DNA of 64,000 bases from Rhynchosporium graminicola (GCA_900074885.1 FJUW01000011.1:769890-833889); one strand, 5' to 3'; positions 34,713-48,565 are shown, counted from the stretch's first letter. The notes: generated from the letters alone by a model not told the origin. Program-made: numbers and translations.

Positions 34713-37690
34713 GCTGATCGACAACTACCTGTTTGGTCGAATCTTGGTAGTCTGGTGGCCGTCGCGCCGATGGAGGAAACACAAAGGAGCTACCGACGTC
34801 TTTATGTTCCCCTTCCTGTGATATCACACAATCTAAGTCGGGACAGAGGGTGGGTAGCAAGCATTCAAGCCCCAGACTAAGTTCAACCTAGGGTCGTTCT
34901 ATGTAACCCTAAAGTACTCATCTTGAGATAGCAGGTTCACATAAGAACTCTATGATCTGATTGGTCTAAACACTTGATTGGGATACAGCTAGTAAGGAAG
35001 TTGCAATTTAACCTCAATCTCGGCTTCGAATCCTAAAGTGGCTACCCTCATTTGGAAGTTCGAAACCTGAAAACGCAAGAGAGGAGCGCCGGATTATGTC
35101 GTCTTTTCGTACAATCATTGCATCAGATACGAGGTCTGACAACTACGCAGATATCAACATGGCACTACGTTGGACATAGCCGAGACACGATTCGCGTAGT
35201 GGGAATAGCTCAGATGGATCTTAACGCCATCGACGGCAACGTGATGATATTGAATCTGCATGCCAGGTTTGTTATAACTGGAGCCAACTGCTGGGGCCGC
35301 GAGACACTGCAAGTGGTTTAAGGAGATTCTCAGCAATCTTGCAGCTAAATGTCGGCACTTGTCCCGAATAAAAGTGTAGATCTGAGCCTATTCCGACGAG
35401 TAAAGAAACAGAACCTCTTTATCAGGCTTATCGGCAACATAATACAGATAGCAGATACTGAAACGTTGAAGGGCATCGCCAAGGAAAATATAATCAACTG
35501 ATTATATCGGCAAATTCGAATCGCCGACGAAAATAAACCTTCTCAAATTGCATATCTTGTTTACCTGACCACAAAAGACTTATCGATGTTTGCAAAGACA
35601 CGACCGGACCTCCCGGGTCCAGATAGCGCTACCATCCACACTTAGGTTGTAACGCTATAGTTAAGATTGAAAAATCGAAAATTCACGAATGCGTAAGTCT
35701 GTGATGAAACAAGGAACACTAGTGACAGTAAGAGAAGCGCCGTACATATGCACTTGCTCGAATACTCGTCGGAGCTCAAGATTGAAGAATGATAAAGATA
35801 GCAGCCAACTACCGTAGTTTCAGACAAATGGTTGGTCCAGGCAAAAGCATGTTTGGGAGGGCCGATTAGAGTTTCCAAGGGGGAGGGGCTACCCCGCCAG
35901 AAGTTGTTATCGGAGTCCTTGCTCTCCAGAATAATTTCAAGATGCTTCCAGAGCATGCATCGTAGCCGAAAGGAGAAGGTGGACATGTTGACTTTCGATG
36001 GTTGGTTGAACCGATATCTCAGACTGAATATTTACCCCGCAGACAAACAAGTCCGAAGGTTTCCGGAATGCATGGAACATAAATGTGTTCCTCAGATAAG
36101 AGTTGGTGTATGGTATGGCCAGTAACATAGGTGCTCTATGTTGAATTTCGGCTGACGTGGACAGATCTGGAGAGGGTTGCGAAGAGTTGAACTCTCCCTT
36201 TCTACTCTAGTAGATATCTCATGCTCTGATAGCTGTGTATCGATTTTTGGATTCCCTGGTCTGATTAAAATCTTCGGGGCTATGCTCATTGATTTGCTGC
36301 CAGACCTGATATGCTGAAGCGGCCATCCATGTGTTATGGCCCTTTCCGTTGTCTGTGCAACACAATCCCCAGTCCGGGGGTCACTTTCGTAACTGCGTTT
36401 GAGTCTACCTCTATGAATATAGATGCATGGCCAGACTCCGAACCACCGGGGCTAGCCAAGATGAACGCTTATCCATCTTATATAAAGTCTCTTGATGATC
36501 ACTGGCCTGTACATCGGGACATGAATGTACTGAGCAGGTTCGAAGCATGGCCCTTCAAGAAATCGACTAGATCCAATCCTTGCGCAGTCAGGCTAGCAGG
36601 CAGCTACATGCGGTTTCTACCGAGGTACAGGCCATAAGTTTAGGCTCCCGCCCTGGTTTGCAACTCCAGAAGATCTGAACACTATGTTAGCGCCAGCTGA
36701 GTCTGATTGTTGTATGCATAGGGAACTCGATATGTACGGGTACACTTCCTTGTCCGCTTTCCGAGGGAGAATTCGTCTTCGCCACCTGCGATGACACCAC
36801 GTCAATCAAGTAGCTCAGTCAATTATTTTCTTACAAAAAGAGGTTTTCAGTCCCGTCTGAAAGCTTCTTGGCCTGGTGCGTCTTCAGATACTTTCAAGGT
36901 GGTGATGCCGAGGTTGAACACGTGGCTCGAGACACCGCAAGGGAGGTAATGTAGCCCGGACCGGCCAGCTGGTCACGCCATACCGCTCCCAGCAATGTAA
37001 GGTGTCTCTCTTGAGTTTGTAATCGAGCATCGTCCTGAGTCCATCGGCGATGCTCATCGACAAAACTGATGATATCGTGGATCATGTCGACTGTTTACGA
37101 TCCCGCGAAGTCAAAATGAAGTGCGAAAATCGCCTGAAGATTGATGGCGGATATGAAGCTTGTTCGTAACATCCTTCGACTATGAGCTCGTACGATTCTC
37201 GAGGGATAATGGGTCCTTATAGCAAATCTTCGAGACCCTTGCTCCTCGAGATTAAGTCCGAAAAACAAAGCTGACTCGAGAATAAGCTCGGGCGAGCTTT
37301 CATCCGCACAACGGAATCGATTTTTTGCTCATTAGGCCATAAGACGCATTTTCCTTTCAAACGATACCCGGGAATCAGCTTTGCTACCCTGTCACTCAAG
37401 ATTATATCGCCTCCTTATGCTTCGTACTCGACTTAGTATTTACAGCATTATCCACAACTCTTATCCACAAATTGAGAGACGCGAAGAGGGGCTTTTCAAT
37501 ACTACTCACGCAATTCCGAGTATCCTAAGCCTCATTGCAGCACAATTGTTACTCCATTGCCCATTGCATCTCAGGGTGGTAAGTCAAGATGTTAGACAAT
37601 TCGCTGGCCGGCGTGCGACAGCCTCGTCTTATCGCATGATCGCCCCCTGCTTCATTTGGATCCCTTGATACAAGAATAGACGTGGGTGTT
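34713..37690. other. Gene-poor DNA upstream of the OPT gene
   Basis: Nearly 3 kb of normal-composition DNA holding the OPT promoter. No gene could be assembled; ORFs are short, lack motifs and do not join by credible splice sites, apart from a possible fragment at 36848-37085. Composition changes sharply to AT-rich near 37,690. Confidence 0.5.
36848..37085 (-). pseudogene. Possible coding fragment, family unknown
   Basis: The - strand reads MIHDIISFVDEHRRWTQDDA and continues for about 40 codons, then a different frame reads YLPCGVSSHVFNLGITTLKV to a stop at 36848-36850. The two parts together look like a protein C terminus with one frame slip or an unrecognised intron. No domain is recognised, and it may be chance. 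Confidence 0.2.
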
Positions 37691-38109
37691 AGAATTTGGT
37701 ATGGATACAGCTGTACTTAGAACTACTATGACTTAGCGTATACTATATCAAGTGCAGAGTTTCCTGAACATCTGTCTAATACGTATATTTAATATAATTC
37801 TATTATAATAGAAATTCTAAGTGTCTATTTTATGTGTCTATTATTCTAAGACGGGTTAATTATTATTATATTATTAGAATAATGAATGTTCAATGCAGTA
37901 TCACGTGGCAATCCAATCGAGACTAGAACTAGTATATAGGCCTCGGATATTATAGAATATCTAGGATATTCTTAGGTAGAAAAACGGGTTAGGGTTAGAA
38001 AAATATTAAGGTTATAAGGAAAAAAAAAAAAAAAATAATACCTATATTACTCTTTAGTACTTATTTTTCTATATTATAAAAAAAAAAATCAGAATTTATT
38101 AATAAGAGG

Positions 38110-39270
38110 TACTATTATACTAGTTTTAATATACTCAATAATCTATGATATGATTCCTGTTATTACACTCTCTCGAAAAATCCTAGAATCTATAATATGA
38201 ATCCTGTTATTATACCGTCTTACGAAATTCTAGAACTTATGATATAGATATTATTATTACACTTTTTTAAGAAATTCTAGATCTATAATACAGATCCTAT
38301 TATTATACCTCCTTATAAAATTCTAGAACCCATGATATAGATATTATTATTACACTTTCTTAAGAAATTCTAGATCTATAATACAGATCCTATTATTATA
38401 CCCCCTTATAGAATTCTGGAACCCATAATATAGATATTATTATTACACTTTCTTAAGAAATTCTAGATCTATAACATAGATCCTATTATTATACCCTCTC
38501 ACAGAATTCTGGAACCTATAATATAGATATTATTATTATACTTTCTTAAGAAATTCTAGATCTATAATACAGATCCTATTATTACACACCCTTACAGAAT
38601 TCTGGAACCAATAATATAGATATTATTATTAAACTTTCTTAAGAAATTCAAGATCTATAATACAGATCCTGTTATTATACCCCCTTATAAAATTCTGGAA
38701 CCTATGATATAGATATTATTATTACACTCTCTTAAGAAAATCTAGATCTATAACACAGATCCTGTTATTACACCCTCTTATAAAATTCTGGAACTTATAA
38801 TATAGATATTATTATTATACTTTTTTAAGAAATCATAGTATCTATAATACAGATCCTAGTATTATACCTCTTACGAAATTCTAGAACTCATAATATAGAT
38901 ATTATTATTACACTTTCTTAAGAAATTCTAGATCTATAACACAGATCCTATTATTATACCCCCTTACTGAATTCTGGAACCTATAATATAGATATTATTA
39001 TTATACTTTCTTAAGTAATTCAAGATCTATGATACAGATCCTGTTATTATACCCCCTCACAAAATTCTGGAACCTATAATATAGATATTATTATTATACT
39101 TTCTTAAGTAATTCAAGATCTATAATATAGATCCTGTTATTATACCCCCTTATAAAATTCTGGAACCTATAATATAGATATTATTATTACACTTTCTTAT
39201 AAAATCTAATAACTTATACTAGAAATCTGATTATTTTACCCTCTTAGAAAGTTCTAGGACTAATAATAAA
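38110..39270. repeat. 93-bp satellite array, about 12 copies
   Basis: The anchor (G/A)ATATAGATATTATTA occurs at 38241, 38334, 38427, 38520, 38613, 38706, 38799, 38892 and on to 39171 with an exact 93-bp period. Each unit is a dimer of two related 46-47 bp halves, one with ATTCTAGATCTATAATACAG and one with ATTCTGGAACCTATAATATA. The first copies before 38,240 are monomers closer to a common ancestor. Confidence 0.93.
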
Positions 39271-41446
39271 ACTTCTATTATTAGTACTTAACTATTATCT
39301 GAAACCTACTCTTTCTTCTAATAGTGATCACTATAGCTTCACTCTTTATACTAATATATTTCGCTTAAAGTAATCTTTCTATAAGAACTCCTATTATCTT
39401 TACCTATCTATTTTTTATAGTAAATACCCTTATACTATACTTATTATTACTACTTATCCTTATTTTTTATTTAATTATTATAACTCGACTCTTATCCTCG
39501 AAACCCTTCTCTCGCTAGTAACTACTCTATTACTATCCTTGCTATTATAACCCTTTCTCTATTCAGTAAATACTATATTAGTATATTAATTATTATATAA
39601 AGCCTTACCCTCTAATTATAATACTTATAGCTACTCTTCTATATTAATACTCTCTTTACTATAGAAATTCCTACCTTATAAGTCCTGCTAATATTAACTA
39701 CTCTCTATTACTCGTAAGGTTAATTCTTAGCTATATACTCCTAAACCTCTTAATAATCTACTTTTAACTCTATATAATTAAAATCCTAATCTTTCTTTTA
39801 TCTTAAAATATTCGAGTATTAAAAATCTAGAAAATTATCCCTACGACGCTTCTTTCTCGCCCCCTTTCTATAATTAAGCTATTAATATTCCTCTATACTA
39901 AGAACCCTATCTATATTTATACTACTGATAGCTACTACTATTACTCTAATCTATAGATAACCTCTAATTACCTATATCCCTATATTAGCTTACTATAAGC
40001 TTCCTAAGTTATCTGAGGATACTTACCCTTAGCTTTAGGCCTATATCACTTACATATATAAATAGGTCTATATTATCTATTATCCTTATAAGATTAAAAA
40101 CTATAGAAGAAGTCTTATCTCTATAGGTAAGATTCTTTATATATAATAAAAATATACTTTATAATTCCTCTATAAGTAACCTTTACTCTAGACCTATTAT
40201 CTGAAATAAGGTAACTAGCTATTACTTTACTTCATAAGCTAAGAATTATATAAAGAGGATAGTATAGACTCCCTACTTCTATCGTAAGCTAAGCAGGATT
40301 ATTTTCGCCTTAAGAACTATAGTAAACCTCTCTTTCGCTCTAATTATCTATCTACCTTTCGCTATAATACCCGCGCTCAGTAGGTTACTAGTCTAGAGAT
40401 ATACGTATACTCCTCCGCTAGGCGAAGAGATATTAATATTCGAAATACCCTAAGAGGTTTCACTTTTCTCCTAAACTCCCCTTTCTACGCTTTCTCTACT
40501 GCTTCCTTTATATATCTCTTGCTTCGAGCCCAGATTAATCTCTCCTTATTAATTATAATAAAGTATAAAGCTACTAGGTTCCTAAATATAATTAAGATCT
40601 TTAAAAATCCGCTTTTATCTAGTTCCTAGTTATATCTTTTACTTATCTTATTATCTTTATAAGTAAAGTAAATACGAAATAGGATCTCTAAGCGCTTAAG
40701 TCCTATAGCTAATCTAGTCTTTATTATTCGTAATATCTCTATATACTCCCCGTAGGACCTTAAGATTAAGCCTAATATATCTATATCTATCTGAAAATAT
40801 ATATTATACTATATCTCCTAGGTATACTTATATACCTCGAGGTATACTAATCGACTATCTATATAGAGCGTAAGGAGGATCGGCCTTTAAAGTATAATAA
40901 ATCGTAATAAGAAGGTATTAAGAGTAGAACTAATACCGGCGGAACGCACTCGGACTATATTAATCTAGAAAGCTATCGCGTACTTCTAGATCTTATAGCG
41001 GATCTCCGATAGCAGAAGCGGAAATAAGATAAATATCTTATCGAGGGCGTCGTCCGGATATATATATATAAGCTATAGGATTATTATAGATATCGAGCCC
41101 GGATTAGCAGGTAAAGTCGAATTAAAAGCTTTTATTATACGCGTACTAAACTCCCTTAAAGCTATAGTATTATACGAATAAGTATCGAATGCTATTCTAG
41201 AGTAAAGTAATATACCTCTTTCCCGCGACCTTATTCGCTTAGCCCTTTCCTCTTCTTACTATTAAATATATAAATTATATTAAGGGCAGGAATCTCCTAT
41301 ACTAATTCGCTCTGTAGTCCGACTAAGTAGAGTATAGTCTACGTAATTATATAGCTTATTATATCCTTATGCTAGCGTTATATTAGTATCTTAGTTAATA
41401 TTTACTATCTCTAGAAGATCCGCTATCTAATATACGACTTAAGATA

Positions 41447-41471
41447 TTTTAGTATATAGATATATTAAAAC
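41447..41471. repeat. 25-bp near-palindrome, site 1
   Basis: Left arm TTTTAGTATA, right arm ATATATTAAAAC; the most diverged of the eight sites. Confidence 0.55.
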
Positions 41472-42527
41472 ACGCTAGCGCGCTATCACTATAGTAACGT
41501 CACGCTATATTCCATATTACTACTAGGAATACTTAGCCCTCGACCGAATTCCTAAGATAAATACTCTTCCTTATCTATTATTTACGCTTTAGTACTTATT
41601 CTATCGCTTAAAAGCGCTACTTAAGATAGGTTTTAAGCTCTCTTTAGAAGAACTTCGTTATGAAGTTAAGACTCTCTCTAGTTATAATTTTCTAAGGCTA
41701 ATTCGAACTAGTTCGCGGCTGCTGCTATCCATCTCTATCTCTCTTCCGATACTCTTACGCTCTACTATATTGCGTTTTTAGGTATATAAAGCACTTCTAT
41801 CTATATCTTATGAAATATCCTAACTAGTATAATAACTAATCCGCTACCTATTTATAATACTTTCTAACTTACTCCTACTCCTACTTATAAGTAATTAGTT
41901 TTTATTTCTCTACTTCCTCTAATTACTAGTAATACCTTTTCCTCTTAATAGTTCTATACCGCTTCTCGCACCTCTAATTACTATATCGCAGATGATATCA
42001 CTTCCGGCCCCTCTCTTCTAACTTTCGCTTATAACTTCTATACCCTTATCGAAGGAGCTATCCGCCTCCCTAGGAATACTCTTACTAAAACCTAAAAGTT
42101 CTATTAAGAACTTATTACTATAGAGTATCTTATAGATAAGATCTAACACTTACCTAGAGAAATTTATTAAGAATATTAATATAAGCGAACCTGCTTAGAA
42201 TAGACCTCGTAGTAGACTAGCTAGTAATTAAGTCTAGTAAATACTTTCTCTTAATATATCTATCTCTATACTATTATAACGTCAATCTTTTATTATATCT
42301 AATATCTATATTACTTTCGCTTATATAAAGCGCAAGTTTATATTTATCTCGACTATTCCTTTATTTACTATACTTACTACCTCCTAGATCCCGCCTTAGT
42401 TATACTGTTTTAGTTTCAGTAGCATATTATAATCCGTACACTATATATCTCCTATAAGCGCGTTTTATAGCTATATACACCCTATTCGCTATCGTAAGAT
42501 AGCTCGCGCGCGATAGGGCACTTATTA

Positions 42528-42552
42528 TTTTAGTATACTAATATACTTAAAC
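42528..42552. repeat. 25-bp near-palindrome, site 2
   Basis: Left arm TTTTAGTATACTA, right arm ATATACTTAAAC. Lies just upstream of the JmjC-like degenerate gene. Confidence 0.7.
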
Positions 42553-42849
42553 TTTCTATCTAATATTCCTTTCGTAAATCTTATTCCGAAATATAAAATA
42601 ACTACTATAGTCGACCTCCTATTATATCACGCCCGGGTAGTAAAAGGCTATTAATATCCTACTATACGTCTAAATCTAATTTTAAAACGCAAATAACCTT
42701 CTATAGTATCGCGTAGGGCCTCTATATATAAGAGACTAATAGCTTCAGACGAAGAATCGAAGCGCTATAACTGCGAGGCTTAGTAGAAATCCTGAGCTCT
42801 TAAGTAGTAATAGTAAGCTTTCCTACGACTCTTGCGATATTATTAACCT

Positions 42850-44243
42850 TACTAGGGAACTCCTCTCGTCTGCCTTTACTACCTTATTTAATTTATATTT
42901 ATCCGCGCGAAAGAATATCTATAACGCTACTTTTATAAATGCCGGAATCGTATCTAATAGAATTCTATATACTAAAATATCTTAGAATATAAGCACTCCG
43001 AAGATATTCACTAAGGCCTTATGCCTTAAGGGCTAGGAACTTATATATAGTATACTCTAAGACTAGATTATAAATTCAATAAAGAGTAAGGAGGATATTA
43101 TTATACTCTTCGAAAAAGAGGATAGAAGCTAGAGTAAGGACCTCTAGCTATTCCGCGATATTAACTGCTATATACTGAAGCTTATATCCTAACCAGTCGA
43201 GACTAGCGCTCTTATATCTGCCCTTATCGATATACCGTTACGGAACGCTAAGTTTAGCTTTATCCTTCCCCCTCGCCTCGGACGCTATATTACTAGCTAA
43301 GATATAATCCCCTATATTACTTATATTAGATTTACTAACTAGATCGTAGCTTTCTATATCGATATTATATTTACTAGGCTCGTTATACTTTCTAGTGAGT
43401 ATAAGAAGCTATAGCTCCTTACGCTCCCTACTAAAATAAATATCACTACCTTACTCCGCTATTTATCTGCCTCTCTTATCCTTATCGCCGCTGAATTAGA
43501 AAACCTAGTTATTCTTTACTAAACTTCGGAATATACCTTATTCCTCCCCTCCGGCGTTATTTATACTATATTCACTATTTATACTAGCCTTCTCTTCGGC
43601 AGAGCGTTTACTACCCGGGAGGGCATCTAGGGCGCTACTATAAGTCTTATAACTATATATATAAGTTATTTAGATAGCGATATAGACGAAGAGGCTTAGC
43701 GCGAACTCGATAGCGTCTTAAAGCGTTAGTACTTCAACCTTAAGGCGCTTTATAAGTATAGAGATTCTTATTTACGTAGTAAAGCTTACTAGATCTTATA
43801 TATTACTAAGTTACGTAAGCTTCGTCTCGATCCTAAGCTTAGAGCTTTAAGAGAGAAGTTAGAGAAGTTAATTAGTAGATACTTTCCTATAGCTACTCTT
43901 AACGCTCTATAGCTTAGCGATAGTAATATACCTAGAGAAGAAGCTAGTAGGGATCTAGATAGAGCGTTAGAAGAGGTACCGGATAAGGAGATAGTAAAGG
44001 AGCTAGAAGCTATAGTATCCTTATAGGAGTACGAGTTAGCTAACGAGGAGATTATAAGGTCGGTTTTAGAACCTGCAAGGGACGCCTCGGATATAGAGAT
44101 AGTAGATAGCAGTATAAAGGACGAAATATATATATCTACCCGGATAATAAATAATAAGAAGTACTAGGAAAACGCTATAATAAATAAGGAAAGGAAAGAA
44201 GGATTTCTAGAAGACGTAGTATTTACTAAGGTAGTAGAAGTCT
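42850..44243 (+). pseudogene. Degenerate gene with JmjC-like features
   Basis: A long + strand frame interrupted almost only by TAG/TAA. It contains LISALIDIPLRNAKFSFILP (about 43,215), VAFYIDIIFTRLVILSSEYK (about 43,346) and LPSGVIYTIFTIYTSLLFG (about 43,545). The middle block resembles the HxD segment of JmjC oxygenases with His changed to Tyr (CAC/CAT to TAT is a RIP change). The last resembles the PPG..H..x..T.S...G strand that carries the second metal-binding His, again Tyr here. A charged C terminus (EEVPDKEIVKELEAI and beyond) ends near 44,243. If correct, the ancestor was an Fe(II)/2-oxoglutarate-dependent oxygenase. The start is not defined and this identification is tentative. Confidence 0.4.
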
Positions 44244-44454
44244 AACTTATTATCCTGTAGTCTCGTATACCTCTAGAAGTATAGCTTACTAGAGCTAATA
44301 ATTTCATATATTATATTATACTTACTTATCGCTTAGTATACTCTATGTCTTCACTTTATATATAGCTAAGATAAGAGAGATTATTACTTAAGCTATAGAC
44401 TAGACTAGGTAGTATAGATTCATATATATCTATTCGACGATAAGATACTTATTA

Positions 44455-44815
44455 TAATTATATATTCTACTAATATTTTAATAAGCCTTATAGTAGTACT
44501 ATTATTACGAGGAAAATCCACTTTCTACTAATATATTAATAAGTCTTATAATAGTACTCTCGCTATAAGGAAAATCCCTCTTCTATTAATATATTAATAA
44601 GTCCTATAATAGTACTCTTATTATAAAGAGAATCTATTTTCTACTTATATATTAATAATTCCTAAGATAGTACTCTTATCACGAGGAAAATCTACCTCTT
44701 ACTAATATTATAATAAGCCCTACGATAGTACTATCGCTAGAGGAAATCTATTCCCTCTTAATATATCTATGAGCCTTATAATAGCCCTATTATAAGAGGA
44801 AATACTAGTATAACT
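44455..44815. repeat. 58-bp tandem repeat, about six copies
   Basis: AGTACT recurs at 44495, 44553, 44611, 44669 and 44727, exactly 58 bp apart, with a last diverged unit at 44783. Units share ATATTAATAAG, TATAATAGTACT and GAGGAAAATC. Confidence 0.9.
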
Positions 44816-44889
44816 TATCTGATATTAGAACTATATTTCCTCTCTAACTTCCTTAGCGCTTAACTCCTAGTGTACGCCTCGCCGCTCTC

Positions 44890-44914
44890 TTTTAGTATCT
44901 TAGTATACTGAAAC
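44890..44914. repeat. 25-bp near-palindrome, site 3
   Basis: Left arm TTTTAGTATC, right arm TAGTATACTGAAAC. The right arm keeps CTGAAAC, probably the state before RIP. Confidence 0.75.
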
Positions 44915-44999
44915 CCTCTTTAAGGCCTTAAAAACCTTAGTATTCGCTCCTTTATTATTAAGAGCGATTCAGGGTATAATAAGGGCGCTATCTTATTAT

Positions 45000-46260
45000 A
45001 TTCTAGCCGCCTTTACCCGAAAACTCCTCTTCTCTCTACTACTAACTACTAAATACGCTGCCCTATATGCTTTACTATCGATAGTAGTATTCTATTCCCG
45101 TCTAGAAGAAGTATTATTAAATAGAACTGAAAGAAATCTATAAAGAATACTTACCTCTATTAGTCTTAGATTATTAGATATACGTAAAGCGCCTTATCTA
45201 TCTTATTATATATTATCCGGTACTATTTCGCTTCGAAATACGTATGATTCCACGACTTATTAGCTAACTATAACTAGTCGAAGATAGCTCTTAGGTTTTT
45301 CACTCTTGTCTTATTCCCTAATGTAAAATATAGCCTCCTAAAGTAATTAGCTAAATCGGACTTATAAAAGTAAATCTTATCTTTCTTAATCTTACTCTTA
45401 ATATTAGACTTTCCTAGATATACCTCCTTAAGTAGACTTTATAAGACCTCTTAGCGATATCTTCTGAAATATAAGTAGCTAAGTAGCTATAAGATATTAT
45501 TAAGCTTTAGCCCTTCTATTGCCTTAAGGAGAACCTTAAGAATATTATCTAGCTCTTAAGCTACTTGTCAGACTTTACGCGTCCTCTAATTAAAACTTAA
45601 GATATCTAAAGACTTTATCGTAAAGTAAGGTTTCACTTCCTCTGTAACTTAGAGGCGCCTCTAGTTTACTACTAAACCTTACTAGCTATAGCTTATTTAT
45701 AATAAGGTCCTCTCGAACGCTAGACTATATCGCTACCTTCTAGTCCTCTGCGATATATACTTTTAGTACTAGAGGCTTAGTACTATCTCTAATATACTAT
45801 AAGAGAAGAAGTAGCGAAAGCACTAAAGTAGGGCATATAGTAGATAACTCTGGCCTTTAACGATCCTATTACTAAGTACTATTATTACTACCGCCTCGAA
45901 TAGCGTATATAGCTTTTGAATGTTACTTAGCATATAATCGCAGAACCTAAGGGTTTCTATCGCCTATATAAATAAGAGTATCTTCAACTACTATAGTAGC
46001 TATAATCTGCGCTCTCGATCTATCTTTTATCTCTAATACTTATCTATATAGACTAAGAGGACTATACTCTTAATATAATACTCTAAGTATAAAGCTAACG
46101 CCTGATTACGAGTATTATGATATATAATATGTACTCGCTTCTTCGAGTTCCGATATACCCCCTCGATAGTCTTTTATTTCTTCTTTACTTATTTCTTATC
46201 TGATACTACTAAGTGCTAAGTCGTCTAGTTAAAGTAGAGCTCTAATATACTCTTATTTTA
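45000..46260 (-). pseudogene. Degenerate coding frame, family unknown
   Basis: The - strand carries stretches of consistent protein-like frame separated by TAG/TAA, for example LRAIFDQLQLANKSWNHTYF (with TAG at the Q; about 45,240-45,300), KSNIKSKIKKDKIYFYKSDL (about 45,360-45,420) and RNSKKRVHIIYHN with ALALYLEYYIKSIVLLVYID (about 46,030-46,170). The ancestor was probably a protein of several hundred residues. No domain was recognised, and the ends are not defined. Confidence 0.35.
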
Positions 46261-48099
46261 AAAAGGATAGATCGTACTAGTATCTGCAATCTTCTTCTCT
46301 ATTATATAGTATTATAAGTACTATAAGCCTATAGTATAGATCTACGACTTCTTTATAGGAATATATATTATATTTACCGCCTTATATAGGAACTTAACGT
46401 TATAATACTATATTACCCCCTTAACTGGCTCGACGTATATATTCTCGAGAAACCTCTCTAAATAATATTGTTTCTATAAGTATACCTAAGCCTCTTCTTA
46501 ATTAGATATCCCCTCTATAGGTACGCTTAGGCAGATCTCTATTACTATATCTATATATAGCTCTTCGTGCCGTAGGAACCTCTAATCGAAGATAGTATTA
46601 AGCTTATTGTAGAACTTAGCTATAATTATAAGGAACGAATTCTAGCTTTAGAATTATAACTTATAATCCTTACTTATTATATAAAGAAAAGTATTAGAGA
46701 AATCCTATAAATCGGCTTCTTACGTATAGCTTTATACTATTATCTAGATCGCCTCGAGGTATTAGGACTAGATAGTATAAGTCCGGTATTATCTTACTAT
46801 TAAATCCTGCGCCCCTATTTAGGTTTCGTTCGCTTTCGCCGCGGTATTTAACTAACTTATTAGCTAAGTTAGTAAGATATACTAAGTAGCTATATTTAGA
46901 ATATAATCGAAGATACTCTTAAGTATAATACTATCTATAAAAGCTTATATCTAGACCTCTATTAAGCTCTTAAAGAGAATATCCGACCTATAAAGATAAG
47001 GCAGGAATATATAAACTATATAATTATAAATTCCTTAGATCTTGCTAATATATACGTATAGGATTTATTATAGCTAAAGAGTTATTACTCTCAAAGTTCC
47101 CTTATTATCCTTATAATAAATACTTTATTCGATCTTTATATTACTTATAATCCTACGTATAAACTAGAAAGTCGGGTAATAATAAAGCTCTCCTTAAAAC
47201 GCTCTTACTAAAACCGGAAACGTAATTATACTATCGATATCTATACTTATCCTAGGAAACGTCTATATTAGCTCCTTTAAGTATAAGTATATATTCTTTA
47301 CCCTAGAGCTCTTATCTTAAATACTAGTAAAAAGCTCCTTAATTACTTCTACTGAGGGCAGGACTTACTTTACTATTACCCTTTAGTTCCCCTGAAGATT
47401 ATTAAATCTGAGTCTAATTATATTACTCGGAAACCCCCTGATATTCTCGTATATAGCGTCTAGCGAGTAATAATTATCCCCTATAGCAGTATTATAGCTG
47501 ATCTCCTCCTAGCTATATTATTAGTCTATATAGCTTAAGATCCCTGCTTAAGTTTAGTATCGGATAATATTCGCTAGTTAGTAGTACTCCTCGGACTATT
47601 CTTATATATCGTATCGTTAAAGGAGGTTTAGTATATTCCGGTTATACTTATCTTACGAGGAGTTTATCCCAGGTCTATCGAATATATCTATCGGTTCGCT
47701 TAGAGAGTCTACTATCTTATAGTTACTCTTATAGTCTATAGAAGCTTCTCTTATATCTATAATTCTATTAGCTCGCCCTAAGAGATATCTCTGATTAATA
47801 TACTCTTACTTATTTATTCCTAGGAACCCTCTCCCTTTACTCTCCTATTATCCTAATAGAACGTACGCTAATCTCGGTAGCTCCTTCCGTTTAAAGGACT
47901 CTTTATTTTATCTCTCCTTAATTACTACTACTTTACTTACTTATAGCCTAAAGAATCGAAACGTGATATTTATTAAGTAGTAAAGTATTCCGAGTTTAAG
48001 AATAGTAATAGTAAGGCGATCGTAAGGTTATAGTCTACTAGTTATTCTAATTATCTAGGAGTCAAGATATAGTCCGCGAATAATACCGCTTTACTACTA

Positions 48100-48565
48100 C
48101 TTCTCGCTACTAGTAATAGGGTATTAATTATCGCGAAACCCGAGTCTCTAGCTAATCCTGCGTTAATATTACTCCTTACTCTTAGTAGGAGAGACCTAAT
48201 TATAGCGAAACTTAAGTCCTCGATTAAGGATACCTCGACGCTACTCCTAGCGTCCGGCAGTAAGGAATTAATAGTAGTAAGACCGGAGCCTGCGATTAAA
48301 GCTACCTCGATATTACTTCTAGCGTCCGGTAGTAAGGAATTAATTATAGCTAAACCCGAGTCTCCGATTATAGACGCCTTAATACTACTCTTAGCGTCCG
48401 GTAGTAGGGAATTAATCGTAGCTAAACTCGAGTCTCTGCTTATAGACGCCTTAATATTACTCCTAGCCTCTAGTAGTAAGGAATTAATCGTAGCTAAACC
48501 CGAGTCTCCGATTAAAGACGCCTCCCTACTTCTCTTAGCGCCTAATAATAGCGAGTTAATCGTAG
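48100..48565. repeat. 72-bp minisatellite (24-codon unit)
   Basis: GTCCGG of AGCGTCCGG recurs at 48252, 48324 and 48396, and a variant at 48468, an exact 72-bp period; earlier diverged units extend back to about 48,100. The period is a multiple of three and the array is open in one + frame (repeat core LLLASGSKELIVAKPES) and in one - frame (core ATINSLLPDARS), so it may have been coding. Confidence 0.85.

Noticed and set aside
38110..39270. CRISPR-like regular repeats
   Set aside because: The units are contiguous tandem satellites without unique spacers, in a fungal genome.
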